Source of the DNA: Pseudomonas viridiflava
GTDB taxonomy: Bacteria; Pseudomonadota; Gammaproteobacteria; Pseudomonadales; Pseudomonadaceae
NCBI RefSeq assembly: GCF_900602065.1
Contig: NZ_UWFN01000116.1
Location: forward strand, 372,001-436,000
Reading direction: 5' to 3'
DNA: 64,000 bases
A program made the position numbers and the translations under genes. The notes below the pieces were generated by a model. It searched no databases. It had not been told where the DNA came from and was given only the letters and a program-made list of their open reading frames with translations. This document shows, in pieces, positions 9,368-18,849 of the stretch (position 1 is the first letter of the stretch; each line of letters starts with the position of its first letter).

Positions 9368-9616
9368 ATGGGTAATTCAGAGAGTTGGAATGTACTGGCG
9401 GCAATTATGAATATGCCCCTGCTGTGGATCATATTCGCGACCGTTCTGGTGATAGTCGAGTTTTTGGTAGTCATGCGGATCGTCAAAAGCGAAGGCAGCC
9501 GGGAGAGCAAATGCCTTTGGATTCTGGCGCTGGTCTTCGTTCCTGTTGTAGGGCTGATTGCATGGATCATTGCAGGTCCCAAGACCAAAACAGCACGTTC
9601 GGAATCTCGTGGCTAA
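9368..9616 (+). CDS. Small inner-membrane protein, PLD-nuclease N-terminal type
   Basis: 82 residues with two predicted membrane helices (about 13-36 and 48-68). The second ends in IAWIIAGPK, the closing motif of the PLDc_N family of two-helix proteins that occur alone or in front of cardiolipin synthases. AAGG lies three bases before the ATG, with a further GGGAGAG upstream. The carboxy-terminus is short and basic. Function unknown; a role in membrane or lipid homeostasis is only suggested by the family. Confidence 0.75.
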   Translation: MGNSESWNVLAAIMNMPLLWIIFATVLVIVEFLVVMRIVKSEGSRESKCLWILALVFVPVVGLIAWIIAGPKTKTARSESRG

Positions 9617-9777
9617 GTCGATACCCGTCTGGTCCCCGCTCGTCCGAGCGGTCAGCAGACTGGCGCAGCGCTTGCAGCAGGCCTTAGCAACCACAACAGA
9701 TAGTCGTAATTTTGACGTGGCAGTCAGTCTACTAAAGCTCAAGGACGCAGCGATGCGCCGGGATCAGGAGATGTACC

Positions 9778-10005
9778 GTGTCAACTCTCAGTGAAATCGC
9801 AGCGAACCATGCGAAAGCAGCCAAACCACTGGATGCAGAGTCGGCCGTTTCAAAGGCGTCATGCTCCCAGCCTTCGGACAATAGCAACGACGATCAGGAT
9901 GAAGTGCCGCCATACGCTATCGCTGCGATCAGCGATTTGGCAGGGCAGCCAATCCGGATTCGAGCGGACAGCGACTTCAATGTTCAGCTCTGCGGTCAAC
10001 ACTGA
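9778..10005 (+). CDS. Hypothetical protein, 75 aa (GTG start)
   Basis: Acidic and Ala/Ser rich. It begins MSTLSEIAANHAK and ends with an IAAISDLAGQPIRIRADSDF stretch. AGGAG at 9766-9770 lies seven bases before GTG 9778 and decides the start. Overlapping frames at 9558-9794 and 9791-10021 lack comparable ribosome sites. No recognisable domain, signal peptide or membrane segment. Confidence 0.55.
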   Translation: MSTLSEIAANHAKAAKPLDAESAVSKASCSQPSDNSNDDQDEVPPYAIAAISDLAGQPIRIRADSDFNVQLCGQH

Positions 10006-10023
10006 CCGGACCTCACACTGATG

Positions 10024-10383
10024 CTATCCAAGCGTACCGACAGCGCTTGCCCTGCGCTGAAACGCCCGGACATCTGGGCTGAAGAAGTACGCAGCTAGTG
10101 CCAGCAAAAGCCCCGCGAATACGGTCAAGACGGCCGAAGCTTGTAAGTTAGTGCCGAAGATAGCTACGGCTGCTACCAAGGGCATCAGCGCAGTGATGGC
10201 AGTAATAATCGCGAGAATATTGCCTGCAATTCTACTGCCCCGGAAAACGAAGAAAAACAACACCACTGTCAACACAAGGCGTACTGCCGCTGCCAGCGTA
10301 AAGTCTGGTATTAAAACCCACAACTCGTATGCGAGATAGGCGGCAGCGAAACCAACAAGAAGAATGGGAGGTTTGTTTTCCAT
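10024..10383 (-). CDS. Small integral membrane protein, 119 aa
   Basis: The upstream extension of the frame runs into the tRNA-Val and its terminator, so the gene must start at ATG 10383 (MENKPPILLVGF). Four hydrophobic helices cover nearly the whole length, with a short basic tail. The ribosome site is weak (GTGAG three to eight bases upstream). The family was not recognised. It lies 72 bases downstream of the tRNA-Val terminator on the same strand, so it has its own promoter or relies on read-through. Confidence 0.65.
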   Translation of the reverse strand: MENKPPILLVGFAAAYLAYELWVLIPDFTLAAAVRLVLTVVLFFFVFRGSRIAGNILAIITAITALMPLVAAVAIFGTNLQASAVLTVFAGLLLALAAYFFSPDVRAFQRRASAVGTLG

Positions 10384-10454
10384 CAGGCTCACTGAGGGCT
10401 CACAGAGTGGGGGTTTTGCAAAAGTTTTGAAAATGCCTTCTTTCATACCGACAA

Positions 10455-10485
10455 CAAAAAAGGGCCCACCTTGCGGTGGGCCCTT
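10455..10485 (-). terminator. Rho-independent terminator of tRNA-Val
   Basis: Perfect 11-base arms (AAGGGCCCACC at 10460-10470 and its complement at 10475-10485) with a four-base loop. On the reverse strand they are followed by a run of six Ts. It lies 30 bases after the tRNA end. Confidence 0.88.
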
Positions 10486-10514
10486 CTGTACCGGCAGCAG
10501 GACCGGATTTTGTT

Positions 10515-10591
10515 TGGTAGGCGCGACTGGACTCGAACCAGCGACCCCCACCATGTCAAGGTGGTGCTCTAACCAACTGAGCTACGCGCCT
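10515..10591 (-). tRNA. tRNA-Val (GAC anticodon)
   Basis: 77 bases including an encoded CCA. The acceptor arms AGGCGCG and CGCGCCT pair exactly. The D arm, a CCACC/GGTGG anticodon stem enclosing TTGACAT and the GGTTCGAGTCC T arm are all present. Anticodon GAC reads valine GUC/GUU codons. A clear terminator follows. Confidence 0.96.
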
Positions 10592-10777
10592 GCTGTGGGT
10601 CGGCATTCTACGGATATTGGAATGTGTGTCAACACCTTTTTTCGCGCTAACTCCATGAATATGCGAATTTTTTCTCTTTCCACCTTTTGCCTCTTTGTTT
10701 CACCGCTGGCTGGTGGAGATTTTTTATCTCGGGTAGGATCTGAGCCTTCGTAAAATATATTAAACGGAGGTTGAAGG

Positions 10778-12061
10778 ATGGCGAACACTCCTTATCCACA
10801 TTCCTATTACGCCGCTTCGGCCAATCCGACCCCGGACCGCCCGCAGTTGCAAGGCGATGTGGAAACTGACGTTTGTATCATTGGCGCGGGCTATACCGGT
10901 TTGTCCAGCGCCCTGTTCCTGCTGGAGCATGGATTCAAAGTCACCGTACTGGAGGCTGCCAAGGTCGGCTTTGGCGCTTCCGGGCGCAATGGCGGGCAGA
11001 TCGTCAACAGTTACAGCCGCGATATCGACGTGATTGAGCGCACCGTAGCCCCCCGAGACGCACAACTGCTGGGGCAAATGGCGTTCGAAGGCGGCGCGAT
11101 CATCCGTGAGCGTGTTGCGAAGTATCAGATTCAATGCGACCTGAAGGACGGCGGAGTATTCGCGGCCATCACTGACAAGCAGATGGGGCACCTGGAAGCG
11201 CAGAAGCGCTTGTGGGAACGCTATGGCCACACCCAGCTGGAACTGCTGGATAAACGTCGCATGCGCGAAGTGGTCGCCTCGGATCAATACATAGGCGGGA
11301 TGCTGGATATGAGTGGTGGCCATATCCATCCGCTCAATCTAGCGCTCGGTGAGGCCGCCGCGGTGGAGTCGCTGGGTGGCGTCATCCATGAACAATCCGC
11401 AGCCGTGCGAATAGAGCGCGGCGCTACCCCGGTTGTTCATACCGACTCAGGCAGGGTCAAAGCACGTTTTGTAATCGTCGCGGGGAATGCCTATCTCGGC
11501 AATCTGGTGCCAGAACTGGCAGCCAAGTCCATGCCCTGCGGTACTCAGGTCATTACAACTGAACCCCTGAGTGAAGAGCTGGCGAGAACGCTGCTGCCTC
11601 AGGATTACTGCGTCGAAGATTGCAACTACCTGCTGGATTATTACCGACTGTCCGCAGACAAGCGCCTGATTTTCGGGGGTGGCGTGGTGTACGGCGCACG
11701 CGATCCGGCGAATATCGAAGCGATCATCCGCCCGAAAATGCTCAAGGCATTTCCGCAGCTCAAGGATGTGAAAGTTGATTACGCCTGGACGGGCAACTTC
11801 CTGTTGACTCTGTCGCGACTGCCGCAAGTGGGGCGACTGGGTGACAACATTTACTACTCGCAGGGTTGCAGCGGTCATGGCGTGACGTACACCCATCTGG
11901 CTGGCAAGGTATTGGCCGAGGCTTTACGTGGGCAGGCAGAACGCTTCGACGCGTTCGCCGGCTTACCCCACTACCCTTTCCCCGGCGGACAGTTGCTGCG
12001 TACGCCACTCACCGCATTGGGCGCCTGGTACTACAGCCTTCGTGACAAGCTTGGCTTCTAA
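10778..12061 (+). CDS. FAD-dependent amine oxidase, gamma-glutamylputrescine oxidase type
   Basis: 427 residues, D-amino-acid-oxidase (DAO) fold. The dinucleotide-binding GxGxxG motif is in IIGAGYTGLS near residues 34-43, and the second FAD motif GASGRNGGQ follows near 66-74. Together these are the pattern of PuuB/PauB enzymes, which oxidise gamma-glutamyl polyamines. GGAGG seven bases before ATG 10778 fixes the start. No pau ligase or dehydrogenase is next to it, so the substrate is inferred from family resemblance. Several PauB paralogues exist in Pseudomonas, so no single symbol is given. The gene is monocistronic and convergent with a lipoprotein gene 17 bases away. Confidence 0.88.
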   Translation: MANTPYPHSYYAASANPTPDRPQLQGDVETDVCIIGAGYTGLSSALFLLEHGFKVTVLEAAKVGFGASGRNGGQIVNSYSRDIDVIERTVAPRDAQLLGQMAFEGGAIIRERVAKYQIQCDLKDGGVFAAITDKQMGHLEAQKRLWERYGHTQLELLDKRRMREVVASDQYIGGMLDMSGGHIHPLNLALGEAAAVESLGGVIHEQSAAVRIERGATPVVHTDSGRVKARFVIVAGNAYLGNLVPELAAKSMPCGTQVITTEPLSEELARTLLPQDYCVEDCNYLLDYYRLSADKRLIFGGGVVYGARDPANIEAIIRPKMLKAFPQLKDVKVDYAWTGNFLLTLSRLPQVGRLGDNIYYSQGCSGHGVTYTHLAGKVLAEALRGQAERFDAFAGLPHYPFPGGQLLRTPLTALGAWYYSLRDKLGF

Positions 12062-12078
12062 ACAGACGCAACGCCTGA

Positions 12079-12765
12079 TCAGCGGGCTTTAAGTGTCTTG
12101 ATAGCTTCGCCAGCGGCCTGTTCCTGTCCTGCCTGAGCCAGGTCGTTGGCCGCCTTCGACCAGCGCTGCTCATCAAGATTGGCAGGCAGTTGGCGCGGGT
12201 TCTGAATCAGCACAGCCCAGCTACCGGTCTTTTCCCAGGCCGAAGTAAAGCTGCTGAAACTCATCAGCAAATGGCGATTCATCCCGGCGTGGAGCAACAC
12301 GGTCTGTTTGTTGCGGTTATAGCCGACAAGCACGCCGTAACGCGGTTCGGTGAAGACCGTCCCCTCAGCGAAACGCACCATCACCGGGTAACCCGCCGAT
12401 ATTTGCGTCAGCAACGACTGCAACCCTCTGTCCAGCGGGTACACCAGAAATCCGTACTGCCGCGCCACTTGCTGCATGTTTTGTTCGAGCGTGCCCTCGC
12501 CGCCGGGCAATTGCAGGGATTTGTCCAGCAACCCGGGGGTTATCTGCACTCGCTGATAAGACAGCATGCTTGCCAGTGCACCAGGACCGCTCTGGTAGGC
12601 GTTACCACGGAAGAATGGGACGTTGTTGAGCTCGACGCGGTCCGGGAGGCGCTTTATTTCGGGACTCAAGGCCGAGGCACAACCGCCAAGGGCAAGGACA
12701 ACCGCAATGGCCGCGCCTAAACGCTTGAGGCCAGCGACACGAGACAGAGGAAATACCGGCGACAT
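12079..12765 (-). CDS. C39-peptidase-like lipoprotein with substituted catalytic residues
   Basis: 228 residues. The lipobox LALGGC puts the acylated Cys at 29. The body resembles PA2778-type papain-like (C39) lipoproteins with a short helical tail. In that family the nucleophile sits in a YQCGP motif; here the motif reads YQSGP, with Ser59 in place of Cys. The usual His before the VLVGY strand is also missing (PRYGVLVGY). It is therefore probably a non-proteolytic relative that binds peptide or acts as a scaffold. GTGAGT lies just before the ATG. The substitutions are read directly; the family assignment is from recall. Confidence 0.78.
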   Translation of the reverse strand: MSPVFPLSRVAGLKRLGAAIAVVLALGGCASALSPEIKRLPDRVELNNVPFFRGNAYQSGPGALASMLSYQRVQITPGLLDKSLQLPGGEGTLEQNMQQVARQYGFLVYPLDRGLQSLLTQISAGYPVMVRFAEGTVFTEPRYGVLVGYNRNKQTVLLHAGMNRHLLMSFSSFTSAWEKTGSWAVLIQNPRQLPANLDEQRWSKAANDLAQAGQEQAAGEAIKTLKAR

Positions 12766-12986
12766 TTTTACTCACTTCAACAAGCGCCGGACAACCCACG
12801 GCCCGGCTCAGACGACGATAATAGGATGCGTCAGGCGCGGGGTATACCTCAATGTGCAGTCTTCAGCTGCGCATAGATCAAATCGATCATGAAGCTTCGA
12901 CCATTGGTCAACTAACGGAAACATGCCACGTACTAGACTGTCGATTACAAGGACCGCAAATGAAAAGCAGGGTCCGTGGAGGACGT

Positions 12987-13163
12987 ATGAGCCTGGAAAT
13001 GACAATCGTGATGCTGATCGCCGCATGGCTGGCTGTTGCCACCGCCATGCTCTGGGGTGTGATGCGTATTTCCCGTCGTCATCATCACCATCGCAGTGTT
13101 GAACCCGCAGCAGCCAAACCCCTGAAGCCAATCAAGGGCCGACGGCACGTTCCGGCCCATTGA
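12987..13163 (+). CDS. Small single-pass membrane protein, 58 aa
   Basis: I chose ATG 12987 because GGAGG lies four bases before it; the frame opens earlier at 12852 without a ribosome site. One hydrophobic helix (about residues 5-24) is followed by a His/Arg-rich and Pro/Lys-rich cytoplasmic or periplasmic tail (RRHHHHRS). No family known. A bidirectional terminator follows. Confidence 0.6.
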   Translation: MSLEMTIVMLIAAWLAVATAMLWGVMRISRRHHHHRSVEPAAAKPLKPIKGRRHVPAH

Positions 13164-13193
13164 GCGAGCCTGATTGAGTAATCTCAAATAAAA

Positions 13194-13232
13194 CGGCCGG
13201 TATGGACATTGCCCATACCGGCCGCTTGTTTT
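13194..13232. terminator. Bidirectional intrinsic terminator
   Basis: Twelve-base perfect arms (CGGCCGGTATGG at 13194-13205, complement at 13213-13224) with a seven-base loop. A T-rich run follows on the forward side, and AAATAAAA precedes it, giving Ts on the reverse side. It separates the small membrane gene from the convergent terC-like gene. Confidence 0.88.
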
Positions 13233-13257
13233 TCAGGCTGGCAATCGAACCTGGCTA

Positions 13258-14019
<762 letters not shown>

Positions 14020-14051
14020 GTGTATTGCCCTGATTCAGTCAGTAGATAAGG

Positions 14052-14288
14052 TCAGATTTCTTGCTTGCTTTCGTCGTCTTTCTGCTCAGCTTTGGGCTGC
14101 GCCATGGACAGATCCTGCTTGGCATCATCCAGGGCTTGTGTTGCGGCCTTGTGAGTATCGTCGATCGCTTGCTTGGCTGAATCAGCCGCAGTGCTCAACA
14201 GTTGTTTACTGGATGTTTCAATCTGGTCACAGCCTGCCATAACCATGAGGGGTACAGCTAGCAACACTGCGTAAAGAGGTTTGATCAT
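14052..14288 (-). CDS. Small lipoprotein, 78 aa
   Basis: The signal sequence ends in VMAGC with the acylated Cys at 20, followed by Asp, which would favour inner-membrane retention by the +2 rule of enterics. That rule is less certain in pseudomonads. The mature part is a charged helix rich in Ala, Asp, Lys and Gln. ATG 14288 is preceded by GAGG at six bases; the frame extends to 14315 without support. It lies 32 bases downstream of the nhaR-side divergent region and just upstream of terC on the same strand, and may be cotranscribed with it. Confidence 0.75.
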   Translation of the reverse strand: MIKPLYAVLLAVPLMVMAGCDQIETSSKQLLSTAADSAKQAIDDTHKAATQALDDAKQDLSMAQPKAEQKDDESKQEI

Positions 14289-14384
14289 CTGAAGCCTCGA
14301 AAATGAACCGGTCAATACTGCTCCGGCGATAGGCCAGCATTCTAGAGAGATCAGATCATCAGGAAAATTCGTATTTTCAAGCTG

Positions 14385-14404
14385 TATACTTCGGTGATAC
14401 CGAA
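14385..14404 (+). promoter_or_regulatory. Possible nhaR promoter with operator-like palindrome
   Basis: TATACT at 14385-14390 resembles a -10 box and abuts the perfect palindrome TTCGGT-GAT-ACCGAA (14390-14404), 12 bases before the regulator's start. A -35 box is not evident. The position suits autoregulation. LysR-type sites are usually T-N11-A, so the fit is loose. Confidence 0.3.
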
Positions 14405-14416
14405 TCGGGAACAGCC

Positions 14417-15319
14417 ATGCTTAACTATCGACAACTTCATTATTTCTGGGTGGTTGCCAAAACCGGCAGCATCGTGCGGGCTTGCGATCAGTTGAACCTC
14501 ACCGCACAGACCATCAGCGGCCAGATCAGCCTGCTTGAGCAATCGCTGGGCGTCGATCTGTTTCAAAGGGTCGGTCGGCAGCTTGAGCTTACCGAAGCCG
14601 GGCGCCTCACCCTGCCCTACGCCGAACAGATGTTCCAGCTTGGCAACGAATTGGAGTCGGTGTTACGGGCGCAGCCGGATGAGCAGCAGATACTGTTTCG
14701 CGTCGGGGTCGCTGACGTGGTGCCCAAGTCGATTGTGTACAGACTTATCGCACCGACAATGGAGTTGAGTGAGCCGCTTCGCATTACCTGCCGCGAAGAC
14801 AAACTTGAACGACTGCTTGCCGACCTGGCTATTCAGCGCCTCGACCTGGTGATATCCGACAGCCCTATGCCTTCGCATCTGGATATCAAAGGTTACAGCC
14901 AGAAACTGGGGGAATGCGGAATCAGCTTTTTCGCCACTGCTGAGCTTTCAGAGCGCTACGGACAGGATTTTCCGTTCGGCATGCAGGGTGCTCCCTTGTT
15001 GATTCCAGGCCAGGAAACTGTGGTGCGCAGCCGACTGATGCGCTGGTTCGCGGAGCTTAAAGTCCAGCCAAGGATTGTCGGGGAGTTCGATGACAGTGCG
15101 CTGATGAAAGCATTCGGCAAGTCGGGCAGCGGCATATTCGTCGCCCCCAGCGTCATTGCCGATGAAGTCCAGGCGCAATACGGTGTCCAGCTACTCGGCC
15201 AGACAGATGCCGTGACCGAGTCTTTTTACGCCATTTCAGTAGAGCGCAAGGTCAAGCACCCGGGCATCGTTGCGATTACCGAAGGTGCCAGACAGAAGCT
15301 ATTCACCGATGCGGCTTAA
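14417..15319 (+). CDS. nhaR: LysR-family transcriptional activator NhaR
   Basis: 300 residues. An amino-terminal winged helix-turn-helix (about 1-60, NYRQLHYFWVVAKTGS start) and a periplasmic-binding-fold effector domain follow the LysR plan. The segments LNLTAQTISGQI, LLIPGQ and GEFDDSALMKAFG match E. coli NhaR very closely from memory; that protein activates the Na+/H+ antiporter gene nhaA in response to sodium. No nhaA is in the window, so the target is elsewhere. A palindrome lies just upstream of its start. Confidence 0.9.
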   Translation: MLNYRQLHYFWVVAKTGSIVRACDQLNLTAQTISGQISLLEQSLGVDLFQRVGRQLELTEAGRLTLPYAEQMFQLGNELESVLRAQPDEQQILFRVGVADVVPKSIVYRLIAPTMELSEPLRITCREDKLERLLADLAIQRLDLVISDSPMPSHLDIKGYSQKLGECGISFFATAELSERYGQDFPFGMQGAPLLIPGQETVVRSRLMRWFAELKVQPRIVGEFDDSALMKAFGKSGSGIFVAPSVIADEVQAQYGVQLLGQTDAVTESFYAISVERKVKHPGIVAITEGARQKLFTDAA

Positions 15320-15333
15320 ACGCGCATCAAGAC

Positions 15334-15843
15334 TTAAACAGTGCCCATGAAGTCGCGCTTGCCGATCTCGATGCCATTGTGGCGCAGCAGATCGTAGGCG
15401 GTGGTCACGTGGAAGAAAAACTGCGGCAGGCTATAGCTCAGCAGGTAAGTCTGGCCAGTGAAGCGCTTTTCCTTGGGGGTACCGGGACGCAGGATGATGT
15501 CGATCCCTTCGTTGCCGTCGATCTGCTCAGGTTTGATGCTACCGATGAAGGCCAGCGTTTTCGCCAGCAACTCTTGCAGCTCCGCAAAGCTGGTTTCAGT
15601 GTCGTCATACTTGGGCATTTCAATCTGAGCCAGGCGCGCTGATGCGCCTTTGGCGAAGTCCACAGCGATCTGAACCTGACGCGTGAAGTTGAGCATGTCC
15701 GGGTACAGACGGGCCTGCAGCAAAGCTTCAGGCTGGATATTTTTCTGTGCGGCGTGGGCTTCAGCTTTGGTCAGGATCTGGCTCAACGCAGTGAGCATTT
15801 GCTGGAAAACCGGAACGGAAGCAGCGTACAGGGAAATAGTCAT
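15334..15843 (-). CDS. DUF1993 family protein
   Basis: 169 residues, soluble, helical. The start MTISLYAASVPVFQQML and the late SLPQFFFHVTTAYDLLRHNG motif are those of the DUF1993 family. That family is distantly related to DinB-type four-helix bundles. AAAGGAG six bases before the ATG supports the start. The family is common in proteobacteria with no known function. It is convergent with nhaR. Confidence 0.88.
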   Translation of the reverse strand: MTISLYAASVPVFQQMLTALSQILTKAEAHAAQKNIQPEALLQARLYPDMLNFTRQVQIAVDFAKGASARLAQIEMPKYDDTETSFAELQELLAKTLAFIGSIKPEQIDGNEGIDIILRPGTPKEKRFTGQTYLLSYSLPQFFFHVTTAYDLLRHNGIEIGKRDFMGTV

Positions 15844-15997
15844 GACAACTCCTTTAAAGAAAGTGGCTGATTATAGGCATGTCAGCCCGACCGTGCTGTG
15901 CCTGTTTACGGCTAACGTGCGCTGCCTGAAGTTGCTGCTGGAAATATTCCCACGCAGCCCATAGGCTGTCTGCCCGCCATTGCCTATGGAAAGCGCC

Positions 15998-16663
15998 ATG
16001 TCCACAGAACAGTCCTCAAGCAATCCGTCCGAGCAACCGGATGCGCTGAACCTGAACAGCACCGAGGTGCGTATTTTGGGCTGTCTGATCGAAAAGCAGG
16101 CCACCAGTCCGGAAACCTACCCGCTGACCCTGAATGCACTGGTTACCGCCTGCAATCAGAAAACCAGTCGCGACCCGGTGATGAGCCTCAATCCCGGGCC
16201 GGTTGGCCAAAGCCTGCGTGCCCTGGAGGGCCGTGGTCTGGTTCGGCTGGTGATGGGGAGTCGCGCTGATCGCTGGGAGCAACGTGTCGACAAAACCCTG
16301 GAGTTGGTGCCAGCGCAAGTGATTCTGACCGGCCTCTTGCTGCTGCGCGGCCCGCAGACGGTCAATGAACTGCTGACCCGCAGCAACCGGATGCATGACT
16401 TCGAAGACACCGAGCAAGTCACCCATCAACTGGAGCGGTTAATTGCCAGAAACCTGGCGATCCTCCTGCCACGCCAGTCCGGCCAGCGTGAGGATCGCTA
16501 CATGCACACGTTGGGCAATGCGGATGACCTGCAGGAAATCCTCACGGCGCGGCAAAACCAGCCTAACCATTCATCCTCTGCGAACACTGCCTCGGCCGAG
16601 CGACTGGACGAGCTCGAAGCCCGCATTGCGGCACTGGAAGAGCGTCTGGCCAAGCTCGAATAA
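15998..16663 (+). CDS. YceH family protein (DUF480)
   Basis: 221 residues. It contains two winged-helix-like domains: [16 protein letters not shown] and [16 protein letters not shown] segments (here [12 protein letters not shown]) open the first, and a Glu/Leu coiled tail ends the protein ([16 protein letters not shown]). The family is widespread and unstudied. I chose ATG 15998 since GGAAAG lies six bases upstream; an ATG at 15986 and a TTG at 15980 are alternatives. Confidence 0.9.
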   Translation: MSTEQSSSNPSEQPDALNLNSTEVRILGCLIEKQATSPETYPLTLNALVTACNQKTSRDPVMSLNPGPVGQSLRALEGRGLVRLVMGSRADRWEQRVDKTLELVPAQVILTGLLLLRGPQTVNELLTRSNRMHDFEDTEQVTHQLERLIARNLAILLPRQSGQREDRYMHTLGNADDLQEILTARQNQPNHSSSANTASAERLDELEARIAALEERLAKLE

Positions 16664-16701
16664 TACTGCGGATAACGCTCAATCCGGGCAGGATTCAACC
16701 T

Positions 16702-17517
16702 CTATCCCGCTCGGGCAAATGCCGCAGCTTGCTGAAACTGCTCATCGCTCGGACGCATGCCGGTATACAACACAAATTGCTCCAGCGCCTGAATGGCTGC
16801 CACTTCATCGCCACTGATAACACGCTTGCCCCTCGCCCGTGCGGCCTCGATAAGTGGCGTATTGGCGGGGTTGGCGACGACATCAAAGACGGTGTCGGCC
16901 GCGTCGATAGCGTCGTGACTGAAAGCCAGCTCATCTGATTGAGCACCGACCATCCCCAGCGGGGTGACATTGACCAGTAAAGACGGCCGAAAATCCCCCA
17001 GCTCCGCCTGCCAACGCAGTCCACAGGACTCAGCCAGCGCCCGACCTGCTTTCTCATTGCGGGCAATAATTACCCCCTCGGTGAAGCCGGCATCACGCAT
17101 GGCGAAAGCCACCGCCTTGGCCATCCCGCCACTGCCGCGCAGGGCAAATTCGGTACGCGGCACAGCGTGGCTGTCCATAAGCTGCGCAACCGCAATGTAG
17201 TCCGTGTTGTAAGCCTTGAGATGGCCAGCGGTATTGACGATGGTGTTGATCGACGTGATGGCGGCAGCTGAATCATCCATTTCGTCAACCAACGAAATGC
17301 TCGCTTCCTTGAAGGGCATGGAAACGGCACAGCCGCGAATGCCTAGTGAGCGCATTCCCGCAATGGCAGCGGGCAGGTCCGAAGGGCAAAAAGCCTTGTA
17401 ATAGAAGTTGAGACCCAATTGCTGGTAGAGATGGTTATGGAAGCGAACACCGAAGTTACCTGGCCTCGCAGCGAGCGACATGCACAGCACGGTTTCCTTG
17501 TCAGGAATAATGGGCAT
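16702..17517 (-). CDS. Shikimate dehydrogenase-like protein (SdhL type)
   Basis: 271 residues. It closely resembles the SDH-like class typified by H. influenzae HI0607, distinct from AroE proper. The active-site Lys (SMPFKEA, Lys70) and Asp (YNTDY, Asp106) are present. The glycine-rich NADP loop is diverged (RGSGGMAKAV). The substrate pocket opening CMSLAARPGNFG differs from the AroE SxSP motif, in line with weak shikimate activity reported for the class. AGGAGAAAAT precedes the ATG. There are no quinate or shikimate genes next to it. Confidence 0.88.
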   Translation of the reverse strand: MPIIPDKETVLCMSLAARPGNFGVRFHNHLYQQLGLNFYYKAFCPSDLPAAIAGMRSLGIRGCAVSMPFKEASISLVDEMDDSAAAITSINTIVNTAGHLKAYNTDYIAVAQLMDSHAVPRTEFALRGSGGMAKAVAFAMRDAGFTEGVIIARNEKAGRALAESCGLRWQAELGDFRPSLLVNVTPLGMVGAQSDELAFSHDAIDAADTVFDVVANPANTPLIEAARARGKRVISGDEVAAIQALEQFVLYTGMRPSDEQFQQAAAFARAG

Positions 17518-17729
17518 ATTTTCTCCTGAACGGTATTAGTCATTGCCTCATTGGAAAGCGTAATATCAGCACCGCAATACGGCCTGATCAAACTCGCCGG
17601 ATACCTTACACAAAATTTACTTAACGGCTTCGCAGTTTTTTCGCAAAGCGCTGTCTTAAGAGTTATCCCGTGGCAGTGCTTGAGAGTAATGCAGGCCCGC
17701 GACAACGGGTTGAAAGTCGAGGAATAGTC

Positions 17730-18095
17730 ATGATTCGTCAAATCCCCAAGGTTGCCTTGTTGTTAGCTGCCCTGGCCATGGCCGGCCAGGCGAACGCCCA
17801 TGGCGGCGGCGGTGGCTGGGCGGGCCCTGCAGTTGTAGGTGCAATTGTGGGTGGCGTCATTGGTTCGGCGGTCTCTTCCGGCCGTGACAGAACAGTCTAT
17901 GTTGAGCAACAGCCAGTCTATGTTCAGCAACCCGTTTACGTTCAGGCGCCACCGCAGCCTGTCTATTACCAACCGGCTTACCAGGTAGTAGCACCGCCGC
18001 CCGTGCGCGTGTATGGCCCACCACCTGGATATTATGGCCCTCCGCCGGGTTATTACGGACCGCCGCGCGGCTATTACGATCGTGGTCGCTGGTAA
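17730..18095 (+). CDS. Exported Gly/Tyr/Pro-rich surface protein
   Basis: 121 residues. A signal peptide ends near MAGQANA (cut before His-Gly). A glycine-zipper helix (AVVGAIVGGVIGSAV) comes next, then a low-complexity carboxy-terminal half made of PVYVQ repeats and three PPPGYYG units. The design suggests a membrane-associated or surface-exposed fibre-like tail. GAGGAA five bases before ATG 17730 decides the start over an upstream frame at 17670. A strong terminator follows directly. The function is not known. Confidence 0.78.
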   Translation: MIRQIPKVALLLAALAMAGQANAHGGGGGWAGPAVVGAIVGGVIGSAVSSGRDRTVYVEQQPVYVQQPVYVQAPPQPVYYQPAYQVVAPPPVRVYGPPPGYYGPPPGYYGPPRGYYDRGRW

Positions 18096-18101
18096 CCATT
18101 G

Positions 18102-18133
18102 AAAAAGCCCCGCCCTTACCGGCGGGGCTTTTT
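18102..18133 (+). terminator. Intrinsic terminator
   Basis: Thirteen-base arms (AAAAAGCCCCGCC at 18102-18114, complement from 18121) with a six-base loop, running into seven Ts. It ends the surface-protein transcript. Confidence 0.92.
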
Positions 18134-18280
18134 TTGCTGGATGGCAGATAACCGCTATCTTCAGGCTCAAGATCAGCGAAAAAAAGACGATAGCCTGCTA
18201 ACAGTCCCGTCTGGCCGCTGGCCGGATGAAAACCTTCCAACGCCATTGCCCCCGTCAGCCATAACAATAAGGAAATCAGG

Positions 18281-18475
18281 ATGCCGACTCAGAACCCACA
18301 TCGAATGGTCGGACTCTGTACGTCGAACAAGGTCTATAGCGCTCTGACAGAACTCAAGAGCCTTGAAGGCCATCGCACTGCCAAGTTCGTGGCGCTTCTG
18401 GCTCAGAATCTGGTGGAAAAAGGCGTGTTGTCCGACGAGGAAGTCATCAACATGCTGGATCAGGTCGTCGACTGA
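18281..18475 (+). CDS. Hypothetical protein, 64 aa
   Basis: A small soluble helical protein with a Leu/Glu-rich amphipathic carboxy-terminal half (FVALLAQNLVEKGVLSDEE). AAGGAAATCAGG lies immediately before ATG 18281. It resembles other short conserved Pseudomonas proteins, but I can name no family. Independent of its neighbours. Confidence 0.6.
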   Translation: MPTQNPHRMVGLCTSNKVYSALTELKSLEGHRTAKFVALLAQNLVEKGVLSDEEVINMLDQVVD

Positions 18476-18592
18476 CACTCCCCAGCCGCCCCCTTCGGCT
18501 TGCCTGTTCATCAATGTCTACTATCGAGAGCGTTGATTTCTGCCGCGTCCCATGACGCCGTAGAGTAGCGCCATAGATTGTTGGAGGCACTT

Positions 18593-18775
18593 ATGAACAC
18601 ACTCAAAATCATGTCAGTGGTAGGCAGCGCAGTCCCGCAAGCCCTTAGAGCCCAAGGCCTTCTGGCCTGCTGGTATCTGGTGCACGACGGCGAGCCCGTC
18701 AGCGGCCCCTTCGCCTCGCTGAATGCCGCACAAGCGCGTTCCGATATGTTTGAAAGTGGTCAGTTGAATGGCTGA
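18593..18775 (+). CDS. Hypothetical protein, 60 aa
   Basis: I chose ATG 18593 because of GGAGG five bases upstream. The second half, WYLVHDGEPVSGPFAS, resembles the GYF/GYR-like pattern of small proteins that read a WYxxxxGxxxGPF motif. This is suggestive only. A terminator follows 75 bases downstream. Confidence 0.6.
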   Translation: MNTLKIMSVVGSAVPQALRAQGLLACWYLVHDGEPVSGPFASLNAAQARSDMFESGQLNG

Positions 18776-18849
18776 CCACTGCCGATAGGCTGACAGCTCA
18801 CCCGGTTTCAGTTTCTGAATGAATCGTGCGTTGCTCCGCACATCCTCTT

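Noticed and set aside
9558..9794. Forward 78-codon frame ending inside the GTG-started 75-aa gene
   Set aside because: It overlaps the end of the membrane protein gene and lacks a ribosome site, whereas the GTG gene has AGGAG at proper spacing.
17940..18090. Direct repeats in the Tyr/Pro/Gly-rich gene considered as a tandem DNA repeat element
   Set aside because: They follow codon units of PVYVQ and PPPGYYG within an open frame with a signal peptide, so they are protein repeats.
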